Source of the DNA: Halieaceae bacterium
Lineage (GTDB): Bacteria; Pseudomonadota; Gammaproteobacteria; Pseudomonadales; Halieaceae
DNA length: 40,191 nucleotides
Assembly (NCBI GenBank): GCA_011524755.1
Contig: WTJR01000165.1
Span: forward strand, 21,168-61,358
Direction of reading: 5' to 3'
Positions 32,902 to 40,191 of this stretch are shown one piece after another. The translations under genes and the position numbers were made by a program. Under the pieces are notes generated by a model. That model did no database searches, was not told where the DNA came from, and saw only the letters and a program-made list of their open reading frames with translations. Every line of letters begins with the position of its first letter. Position 1 is the stretch's first letter.

Positions 32902-34587
32902 ATGCAAGCCGATATTTCTGCGGCCATTGCCGCGCGCTATGATGATCTCAACATCGAATGGAATGTTGACGTGACAGCGTATCCGTCGATTGTTGCTTTG
33001 TTCGAGGAGGCAATGACCGACTTCGCGGATATGCCAGCGTGTTCGAGCGTAGGGCATGCGCTCTCCTATGCTGAGCTAGACACCTTATCGGCTAACTTTG
33101 CGAGCTGGCTGCAGAATGAGTCAGGGTTGGCCCGCGGTGATCGCGTCGCGATACAGATGCCCAATCTGATTCAGTATTTGGTCGCCTGCTTGGGAACGCT
33201 CCGCGCGGGTATGGTCGTGGTAAATACCAATCCTCTCTACACAGAGCGAGAACTCGAGCATCAGCTGAACGACTCGGGCGCCCGCATTTTGGTCCTACAG
33301 GCGAACGTGGCCGAAACAGCGGCCAATGTGGTCGCGAAAACGGGTATTGAGAAAATTGTGCTGACCGAAATCGCGGATCTTCACCCAGCGCCCAAGCGCT
33401 GGCTGTTGAATGCCGCTGTTAAGTACATCAAAAAAATGGTTCCCAAGGTCAGTTTGCCCAATGTCATCAAGTTCAATGACGCATTAAAGCAAGGCGCTCA
33501 AAAGCAGTTCACTCCCGTAGCATTAAACCTCGATGATTTGGCGATGTTGCAATACACAGGTGGGACAACGGGGGTTGCGAAGGGGGCCATGCTCTCCCAC
33601 GGCAACATTGTCGCCAACGTCATGCAGATTGACGGATTTTTTGAAACCTTTGGCATCGATGCCAAGGGCAGTGTGTTTATGCAGCCGCTGCCGGTCTATC
33701 ACATCTACGCGTTCACCGTGTCCATGTACTCGCTCCGTAAGGGAGCGCACACACTGTTCATTCCTAATCCTCGTGACTTGGGCTCAGTTGTAGACGCATT
33801 CGAGAAATATCAGCCCACCGTTTTTGCAGGTCTTAACACCTTATTCGTGGCGCTGTGTAACGACGAGCGATTTAGAAGCATCACTTTTGAAAATCTGCAG
33901 CTAACCATGTCGGGTGGTATGGCGCTAACGCAGGCCGCTGCCGAGCGATGGGCAGAAGTCACCGGTTGCAATGTTTATGAAGGCTACGGATTGACTGAGA
34001 CCTCACCAACAGCGACAACAAACCCGGGCAATGGTCGTCAGTTGGGTACGATTGGTATTCCTGTGCCACAGACTTACGTTAAAACGGTGAGTGACACAGG
34101 TGAAACCCTGGGCTTTGGCGAGGCTGGAGAGCTGTGCATTAAGGGTCCTCAGGTAATGCAGGGTTACTGGCAGCGTCCCGAAGCGACAGCGGATGTACTT
34201 GATTCTGAGGGTTGGTTTTCGACGGGTGACGTCGCGGTCATTCAGCCCGATGGCTACATTAAGATTGTCGATCGCATTAAGGACATGATCATCGTCTCTG
34301 GATTCAATGTGTATCCGAACGAGCTGGAAGACGTCTGCGCCAAGCATCCGGGCGTGCTCGAATGTGCCGCGGTTGGCTTGCCATCAGAGGCAACAGGAGA
34401 GGCAATTCGTCTGTATGTTGTGAAGGCTGATGATGCGCTTACCGAGGATGAGGTGATCGCGTACATGCGCGAGCAGGTGACTGCCTACAAAGTGCCAAAG
34501 TCGATTGTTTTCAAGGATGATCTGCCCAAAACCAATGTGGGTAAAATCCTTCGTCGGGAGCTGAGAGACCTCGCTGCCGAAGGGTGA
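32902..34587 (+). CDS. fadD: Long-chain fatty acid-CoA ligase
   Basis: This enzyme activates fatty acids with ATP and CoA for beta-oxidation or lipid synthesis. The 561-residue product has the AMP-binding motif YTGGTTGVAKG (218-228) and GYGLTETSPT. The hinge region GWFSTGDVAVIQPDGYIKIVDR and the C-terminal catalytic lysine in PKTNVGKILRREL are also present. It is similar in length to E. coli FadD (561). hrpA follows after 29 bases; the divergent MaoC hydratase is its metabolic neighbour. Acetyl-CoA from beta-oxidation would feed the aceA shunt. Confidence 0.94.
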   Translation: MQADISAAIAARYDDLNIEWNVDVTAYPSIVALFEEAMTDFADMPACSSVGHALSYAELDTLSANFASWLQNESGLARGDRVAIQMPNLIQYLVACLGTLRAGMVVVNTNPLYTERELEHQLNDSGARILVLQANVAETAANVVAKTGIEKIVLTEIADLHPAPKRWLLNAAVKYIKKMVPKVSLPNVIKFNDALKQGAQKQFTPVALNLDDLAMLQYTGGTTGVAKGAMLSHGNIVANVMQIDGFFETFGIDAKGSVFMQPLPVYHIYAFTVSMYSLRKGAHTLFIPNPRDLGSVVDAFEKYQPTVFAGLNTLFVALCNDERFRSITFENLQLTMSGGMALTQAAAERWAEVTGCNVYEGYGLTETSPTATTNPGNGRQLGTIGIPVPQTYVKTVSDTGETLGFGEAGELCIKGPQVMQGYWQRPEATADVLDSEGWFSTGDVAVIQPDGYIKIVDRIKDMIIVSGFNVYPNELEDVCAKHPGVLECAAVGLPSEATGEAIRLYVVKADDALTEDEVIAYMREQVTAYKVPKSIVFKDDLPKTNVGKILRRELRDLAAEG

Positions 34588-34616
34588 TATCAAACGTGTC
34601 TTGAATTGAGGAACGC

Positions 34617-37600
34617 GTGAGTAAAAGTCATGAGGGCCGCATCGAGCGGCTAGTTCCTCAACATATTTCATACCCCGAGCAACTCCCGGTTGTTGCGCGC
34701 AGAGACGAAATCATGCGCGCTATCGCCGAGAATCAGGTTGTCGTGATCGCCGGTGAGACAGGCTCGGGTAAGACCACGCAACTGCCCAAGATGTGTCTCG
34801 AGCTGGGCCGTGGCCGCGAAAAGCGCATAGGTCATACCCAGCCCCGCCGAATTGCCGCTCGTGCCGTATCAAGTCGTATTGCTGAAGAGTTAAACACCAC
34901 GGTGGGCGGCCTGGTCGGTTATCAGGTGCGCTTCAATGACGATGTCACCGAGCAAACCGCCGTAAAAGTGATGACTGACGGTATTTTGCTGACGGAGCTA
35001 TCGCGAGATCGTCAGCTTCAGGCGTATGACACGCTGATCATTGATGAGGCGCACGAGCGAAGCCTCAATATCGATTTTATTCTCGGGTATCTGAAGCGAT
35101 TACTGCCAAAACGTCCTGATCTGAAAGTCATCATCACGTCGGCAACGATCGACGTAGAGCGTTTCAGCCAGCACTTTAATAATGCCCCCGTTATCGAGGT
35201 CTCCGGACGTACTTACCCGGTAGATGTCCATTATCTCGACAGTGTGGAGGACCGCGATCGAGGATTACAGCGGCAGGTATCTCAGCTTGTCGATGACATA
35301 GAGGCGGAGCGGTATGGTCCTCGTGGTGATGTCCTGGTTTTCTGTCCGGGTGAACGGCAAATACGTGATCTCGCTAAAGAGCTCCGCGGTCGTGAGCGGA
35401 TTCAGGTATTACCTCTCTACGCTCGCCTCAGCAATGCCGAGCAGAACCGTGTCTTTAACCGCACCGGTGCCGGTATGCGCGTCGTCCTTGCAACCAACGT
35501 GGCGGAGACATCGCTGACGGTGCCCGGTATCCGCTATGTCATTGATCCGGGGGATGCCCGCATTAGTCGATACAGTCACCGATCTGGTCTTCAGCGGTTG
35601 CCAATTGAATCTATCTCACAGGCGAGCGCTAACCAGCGCAAGGGGCGCTGCGGTCGGGTGGCTGAAGGGGTGTGCTTCAGGCTGTACTCAGAGCAGGATT
35701 TTGTTTCGCGCCCTGAGTTTACTGACGCCGAGATTTTACGCACCAATCTTGCGTCGGTGATTCTGAGAATGCTGGAGCTGGGCTTGGGAGACGTTAGGCA
35801 GTTTCCTTTTGTCGACCCGCCCGACCCCAAAATGGTCCGTGACGGGTTTCGACTGCTGACGGAGTTGGGCGCTGTTGATGGTAATGCCAAGCTCACGCCC
35901 CTCGGTCGGGCCATGGCGAAGCTACCGGTCGACCCAAAATTGAGCCGTATTTTGTTGGATGCAGCGAGCCGTGACTGCCTGAATGAGGCGCTGGTCATTA
36001 TCAGTGCGCTGTCGGTTCAGGACCCACGCGAGCGACCCCAAGAGAAGCGTGCGCAGTCTGATCAGCAACACGCAAGATTTAATAACCCCCAGTCGGATTT
36101 CATTGCCTGGCTGAATCTATGGCAGTACCTGGAAGAGCAGCGACAGGCCCTGAGCCAAAATCAGTTTCGTAAGTTGTGCGATCGGGAGTTTCTTTCGTAT
36201 TTGCGTATCAGGGAGTGGCGTGAGGTTCACTACCAGCTGGTGGTCTCGTGTCGTCAGATGAAGTTTCGGGTAACCGAACTAAAATCCTACGAGGATAAAT
36301 ACGAGGCAATCCACCGTGCGCTGTTGTCGGGCTTGTTGGGCAATATCGCTCAGCAAGATGAGGGCCGGCGGTTCAATGCTGCCCGCAACCGGAAAGCTCA
36401 GGTGTTTCCGGCGTCGGGACAGTACAAAAAGCCGCCTAAATGGTTGGTTGCAGCCGAACTGGTGGAGACCTCACAGGTCTTCGCTCGCCAATGCGCCGCC
36501 ATCGAGCCCGGCTGGCTTCTCGAGACCAACCCGGCGCTTCTCAAACGCCATCACTATGAGCCCGCCTGGAATGCGCGCTCGAGTCGTGTCATGGCCAAGG
36601 AGCGGGTGTCGCTGTTTGGTTTAACCATCAGTGACGGGCAAAGGGTGCATTACGCGGGTATCGATCCGAAAACCTCGAGATCCATCATGATTCGTGACGG
36701 TCTGGTATCGGGAAATTATCGCCAGCCACCGGATTTCTTGAAGCACAATTTAAAACTCGTTAACGATGTTATGGAGCTTGAGTCGAGGACTCGACGGCGA
36801 GACCTCCTGGTCGACGAAGAGTCGATGGTCCGGTTCTACGATGAGCGACTTCCAGCGGACTGTGCGAGCGGGGTAGCGCTTGATAAGTGGTTGCGTCGTG
36901 ACGAGGCCGCTGCGCAAAGCCTCAGGATGAAGCGAGAACAAGTACTAACCCGCGACCCGGGTGGTGAGGTTGAGGCGCAGTTCCCGAAGACACTCACGGT
37001 AGGCGACATTAGCTTTCAGTTGAGTTACCAGTTCGAGCCCGGGGGTAATCGTGACGGTGTCACGGTTACCATTCCCCGCGCGCTGATGAACCGTGTACCG
37101 CGATATCGTTTTGAATGGTTGGTCCCGGGCCTGTTGAGGGACAAATTGATAGCCATGATCAAGGGCTTACCCAAACAACTGCGCAAGCAACTCGTACCAG
37201 CACCGGATGTTGCAGACGCATTGCTGGAGCGCCTGATACCAGCCGACGAACCACTGTCTCATGCGCTGACCCGAGAAATTAAGGCCCTTCGCTCCGTCAG
37301 TGTTTCGACCAGCGATTGGGCGCAGGTGGATATTGAGTCGTTTTATTTGATGAATATCCGCGTAGTAGATGATCGTAAAAAACTACTTGGAGAAGGTCGT
37401 GACCTAGCTGCGTTGGTATCCGAGTTTCGCAGCAATTCACCGGTGGAGGTGGTCACCACTAGGAACAATCTCGAGCGGGTCAATGTAACGCGCTGGGATT
37501 TCGATGATTTGCCAACGGAGTGGCGCGGCAAGTCAGCAGGCGCGGAGGTATTGGCCTACCCCGCGGTGATTAAGGAGGGGTCGGGACAACTATCCGTGCG

Positions 37601-38363
37601 CCTCCTCGATTACCCGGTGGAAGCCGACCGCCAGCACCGCCTCGGTGTGGCCGGGCTCCTGCTTCAAAGTGATCTAAAAACTGCGAAATACCTTAAAAAG
37701 CAGCTATTTGTCGATAACATGTCAAAACTGGCTCTTGCTGGTGCCCGTTTGGAGCGAGAGTCGTTGGTAGATGCCATTATCGAGGGTGGTTTATGGCAGC
37801 TGCTCGATGGCGTAAAGCTACCAAGATCGCAAGATGAGTTTGCGTCGGTTCAACGCGCCGTCACAGCACAGTGGGTGCCCCATGTGCTGGAGATGGGTAA
37901 CCACTTGGCGCAAGCGATTAAGGTTGCGTCTGATACGTGGACTGTACTCTCGCGTTACGGCGCGAATGAGTACGCGGAGGCGCGGGCAGACATGGAGCAG
38001 CAATTGCAAATGCTCTTCAGTCCGAAAAGCCTTATCGAGACCCCCTCAGAGTGGATAACCTATTACCCTCGGTACCTCAAAGCGATCGCAAATCGTGCCG
38101 AGCGCCTGCCAGCGCAGGGTGGAAAGGACGATAAGTCCATGGCAATGCTGTTACCGCAAGTCCAGCGATTGAATGATGGCAAGAAACGCTATCCTGGGCT
38201 CGACGTTCTGTGTCCCGAGGCAGTTCGGTTTCGCTGGATGCTAGAGGAGTTTCGCGTGTCCTTATTCGCTCAGCAGCTGGGTACGAAATTACCCGTCTCG
38301 GCCAAGCGCCTAGATCAGCAGTGGCAAGCAGTTGAGGGGTGGATGACAAATAATCCGCGTTGA
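34617..38363 (+). CDS. hrpA: DEAH-box ATP-dependent RNA helicase HrpA
   Basis: HrpA is a large DEAH/RHA helicase; in E. coli it rescues stalled ribosomes and processes mRNA. The 1248-residue product has Walker A GETGSGKTT (46-54), the DEAH box (143-146), motif III SAT, motif VI QRKGRCGRV, a helicase-associated/OB-like region (from about residue 395 onward) and the long DUF3418 C-terminal domain that defines HrpA. The GTG start is 29 bases after fadD with GAGGAA upstream. It may be co-transcribed with fadD. Confidence 0.95.
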   Translation: MSKSHEGRIERLVPQHISYPEQLPVVARRDEIMRAIAENQVVVIAGETGSGKTTQLPKMCLELGRGREKRIGHTQPRRIAARAVSSRIAEELNTTVGGLVGYQVRFNDDVTEQTAVKVMTDGILLTELSRDRQLQAYDTLIIDEAHERSLNIDFILGYLKRLLPKRPDLKVIITSATIDVERFSQHFNNAPVIEVSGRTYPVDVHYLDSVEDRDRGLQRQVSQLVDDIEAERYGPRGDVLVFCPGERQIRDLAKELRGRERIQVLPLYARLSNAEQNRVFNRTGAGMRVVLATNVAETSLTVPGIRYVIDPGDARISRYSHRSGLQRLPIESISQASANQRKGRCGRVAEGVCFRLYSEQDFVSRPEFTDAEILRTNLASVILRMLELGLGDVRQFPFVDPPDPKMVRDGFRLLTELGAVDGNAKLTPLGRAMAKLPVDPKLSRILLDAASRDCLNEALVIISALSVQDPRERPQEKRAQSDQQHARFNNPQSDFIAWLNLWQYLEEQRQALSQNQFRKLCDREFLSYLRIREWREVHYQLVVSCRQMKFRVTELKSYEDKYEAIHRALLSGLLGNIAQQDEGRRFNAARNRKAQVFPASGQYKKPPKWLVAAELVETSQVFARQCAAIEPGWLLETNPALLKRHHYEPAWNARSSRVMAKERVSLFGLTISDGQRVHYAGIDPKTSRSIMIRDGLVSGNYRQPPDFLKHNLKLVNDVMELESRTRRRDLLVDEESMVRFYDERLPADCASGVALDKWLRRDEAAAQSLRMKREQVLTRDPGGEVEAQFPKTLTVGDISFQLSYQFEPGGNRDGVTVTIPRALMNRVPRYRFEWLVPGLLRDKLIAMIKGLPKQLRKQLVPAPDVADALLERLIPADEPLSHALTREIKALRSVSVSTSDWAQVDIESFYLMNIRVVDDRKKLLGEGRDLAALVSEFRSNSPVEVVTTRNNLERVNVTRWDFDDLPTEWRGKSAGAEVLAYPAVIKEGSGQLSVRLLDYPVEADRQHRLGVAGLLLQSDLKTAKYLKKQLFVDNMSKLALAGARLERESLVDAIIEGGLWQLLDGVKLPRSQDEFASVQRAVTAQWVPHVLEMGNHLAQAIKVASDTWTVLSRYGANEYAEARADMEQQLQMLFSPKSLIETPSEWITYYPRYLKAIANRAERLPAQGGKDDKSMAMLLPQVQRLNDGKKRYPGLDVLCPEAVRFRWMLEEFRVSLFAQQLGTKLPVSAKRLDQQWQAVEGWMTNNPR

Positions 38364-38413
38364 TATTCATACTTTTTGTTAAAGTAGCGCCAAGCAGATG
38401 AGAGAAATTCAGA

Positions 38414-39139
38414 GTGTCACCAGCATCTAATCCAGTTATATCGGCAGTCCTAGCGATCTGGCTTTCGATTGCGGTGTCGCCGGCCACGGCGAATGACGAC
38501 CCCTTTGAGTCACTCAATCGCGAGATTCTCGAGTTCAACGATGCCGCTGATGCAGCAATCCTAAGACCGATTGCGGTTGCCTACGACGAAACCGTACCCA
38601 AGCCCATTCGGCGTGGATTGATGAACGCCTACGATAACCTGACCGATGTGAACGCAGCGGTAAACGCCTTGCTTCAGGGTAGGCCGGGATACGCCGTAAA
38701 AAATACGGGACGTGTGCTAATTAATACGACGTTCGGTTTGCTGGGCGTCATCGATGTTGCCAGTGACATGGGTATTGAACCTTACGAGACTGACTTCGGG
38801 CATACCCTTGCTCGCTGGGGTGCGCCGGAGGGACCGTATGTCATGGTGCCATTTCTCGGGCCTCGAACATTCCGGTCCGGTATTGGCGATATCACTGACA
38901 GCTTTATGTCAGCCAACGACTACGTATTTGATGATGACCTCATTACCTGGGGATCAAGAGGCTGGCGGGCGCTAGAGTACCGAGCGGACCTTCTGGAGGC
39001 CGAGGACCTCATTACGGGTGATCGCTATGTCTTCATTCGCGACGCTTACCTACAGAACCGCGAGGCCTTGGTGAATGATGGCGTGGTTGAAGATACGTTT
39101 TCTGACTTCGAAGAAGACGAGTGGGACGAGGATTTTTAA
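38414..39139 (+). CDS. mlaA: MlaA/VacJ family phospholipid-transport protein
   Basis: MlaA pulls misplaced phospholipids from the outer leaflet of the outer membrane. The 241-residue product has a signal peptide cleaved near A26 (SPATA/ND), then DPFESLNREILEFNDAADA and the family core including RVLINTTFGLLGVIDVASDMGI and FGHTLARWGAPEGPYVMVPFLGP. There is no lipobox cysteine, unlike E. coli MlaA, but many Pseudomonas-type homologues also lack it. The tail is very acidic (FSDFEEDEWDEDF). The GTG start follows hrpA by 50 bases. Its TAA shares the TTAA tetramer with the dusA stop. No mlaBCDEF is in the window. Confidence 0.92.
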   Translation: MSPASNPVISAVLAIWLSIAVSPATANDDPFESLNREILEFNDAADAAILRPIAVAYDETVPKPIRRGLMNAYDNLTDVNAAVNALLQGRPGYAVKNTGRVLINTTFGLLGVIDVASDMGIEPYETDFGHTLARWGAPEGPYVMVPFLGPRTFRSGIGDITDSFMSANDYVFDDDLITWGSRGWRALEYRADLLEAEDLITGDRYVFIRDAYLQNREALVNDGVVEDTFSDFEEDEWDEDF

Positions 39140-40149
39140 GCGCTGCGGCGGGCGATTAGTGCCTCGGTAGCATCCACCGCTTCTTTGAAGAGTGCAGCAT
39201 CTGCTCCCGTCTTATGCATGCCTTCACTCAGCAGTCTGCGAAACAACTTTCCACCCGGTTGTCGCTGATACAAACCCAGCACATGACGAAGCACATGGTT
39301 CACACGACCACCTTGTGCAAGGACAGTCTCCAGGTAGGGCATCAACGCCAAGGCGACATCGTAGCGGGACAGATTCCGCTCGGTATCGCCAAACAGCTGA
39401 GCGTCTACTTGAGATAGCAACCATGGGTTCTGATAGGGCTCTCGCCCCAACATGACCCCATCCACATGGTCGAGATGCGCCTGACAGTCATCGAGGGAGG
39501 TAATGCCACCGTTCAGCACAATGGTGAGGTCGGGGAAGTCTCGTTTTAGCTGGTATACCCACTCGTATCTCAGCGGTGGGACTTCTCTGTTCTCCTTGGG
39601 CGAGAGTCCCTGAAGCCACGCGTTGCGTGCGTGCGCTATGAAGACATCACTTCCGCCCTCGGCTACGGTGCCGACAAAATCGCGGACGATGTCGTAGCTG
39701 TTGTCATCATCGATGCCAAGCCGGTGTTTGACGGTGACTGGCAACTCGACGGCCTCGTTCATCGCGGCAACGCAGTCACGAACAAGCTCGGGCTCACGCA
39801 TCAAGCAGGCACCAAAGGCACCGTTCTGAACGCGATCTGACGGGCATCCGCAGTTTAGATTGATCTCATCATAGCCATAGCTCGCACCCATTTTGGCTGC
39901 GACGGCTAGATCGGCTGGAGTCGACCCTCCTAATTGCAGGGCAACCGGGTGCTCTTCCTCGTTGAATTTAAGGTGCCTGTCGCTGTCACCATGAATCAAT
40001 GCACCCGTGGTGACCATTTCGGTGTAAACGCGGGCATGGCGCGTTATGAGGCGCCAAAAATACCGGCAGTGCCGGTCGCTCCAGTCCATGCAGGGCGCTG
40101 TGCTAAAACGCCACGGGCTGTTTATCTTTGGCTTGCTCGAATCATTCAT
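39136..40149 (-). CDS. dusA: tRNA-dihydrouridine(20/20a) synthase DusA
   Basis: This flavoenzyme reduces uridines in the tRNA D-loop using NADPH. The 337-residue product is a TIM barrel with N-terminal STAPCMDWSDRHCRYFWRL, the NLNCGCPSDRV motif (98-106) and the catalytic C115 in GAFGACLM. KHRLGIDD and LNGGI further mark the DusA subfamily. Its stop shares the TTAA tetramer with the mlaA stop. The upstream region runs to the window edge; no clear ribosome binding site is seen. Confidence 0.95.
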   Translation of the reverse strand: MNDSSKPKINSPWRFSTAPCMDWSDRHCRYFWRLITRHARVYTEMVTTGALIHGDSDRHLKFNEEEHPVALQLGGSTPADLAVAAKMGASYGYDEINLNCGCPSDRVQNGAFGACLMREPELVRDCVAAMNEAVELPVTVKHRLGIDDDNSYDIVRDFVGTVAEGGSDVFIAHARNAWLQGLSPKENREVPPLRYEWVYQLKRDFPDLTIVLNGGITSLDDCQAHLDHVDGVMLGREPYQNPWLLSQVDAQLFGDTERNLSRYDVALALMPYLETVLAQGGRVNHVLRHVLGLYQRQPGGKLFRRLLSEGMHKTGADAALFKEAVDATEALIARRSA

Positions 40150-40191
40150 TACGCTATTGTCGCATAGTGAGCGTTGGACGGATTAGCCTCT
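40150..40191. other. Window end, upstream of dusA
   Basis: The last 42 bases are the start of the control region of dusA on the minus strand. I see no gene start or confident promoter in them; the region is cut by the window edge. Confidence 0.5.

Noticed and set aside
1..40191. tRNA genes, CRISPR arrays, insertion sequences, prophage or defence islands
   Set aside because: No cloverleaf with a CCA-end context, no spaced repeats, no transposase or integrase, and no shift in composition was seen across the window.

Overview
The window looks like an ordinary chromosomal stretch of a marine gammaproteobacterium, most likely Cellvibrionales/Halieaceae (OM60/NOR5-like). This placement is an inference from three things: the housekeeping gene order, which matches the Pseudomonas isc-ndk-rlmN-pilF-ispG-hisS-yfgM-bamB-der order as I remember it; the long, Pseudomonas-type isocitrate lyase; and B12 uptake genes with no B12 synthesis genes. 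Base composition is even throughout. I see no rRNA, tRNA, CRISPR, insertion sequence or prophage. About 36 protein genes fill nearly all of the window.

Positions 1-5303 hold a full ISC iron-sulfur assembly operon (iscR-iscS-iscU-iscA-hscB-hscA-fdx) behind a recognisable type 1 IscR box; iscX is absent. Positions 5304-13510 carry ndk under its own promoter, then rlmN, pilF, ispG, hisS, yfgM, bamB and der. rodZ, which usually sits between pilF and ispG, is absent. Several of these products use Fe-S clusters (RlmN, IspG), so the supply genes and their clients are neighbours. Positions 13511-15283 hold isocitrate lyase with a strong terminator, followed by an HxlR-type regulator paired with a class II aldolase-like enzyme (15329-16674).

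Positions 16695-19972 on the minus strand form a cobalamin operon. A cobalamin riboswitch with a hairpin over the ribosome binding site leads into a BtuB-like TonB receptor, then a CobO/BtuR adenosyltransferase, then an unrecognised protein with about six membrane helices. That last protein is a candidate inner-membrane B12 translocator, because no BtuCDF is present here. A divergent DUF501 gene starts next to the riboswitch promoter. Positions 20596-24673 hold a glyoxalase-fold protein, an SLC13-type transporter with two RCK_C domains, an unrecognised helical protein that may be CHAD-like, and a membrane fatty acid desaturase.

Positions 24676-25995 hold the most unusual part: two tiny membrane or secreted proteins with strong ribosome binding sites, followed by a stand-alone C39-like cysteine peptidase with an N-terminal membrane or signal segment. 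Structured hairpins lie between the genes. It resembles a processing or secretion cassette (the peptidase recalls FapD of the functional-amyloid system), but none of the usual partner genes is present. The rest is an M16C protease, a glutaminyl cyclase-like protein and mnmC in one minus-strand operon (26001-31752). After it come a lineage-specific hypothetical, a MaoC hydratase, fadD, hrpA, mlaA and dusA.
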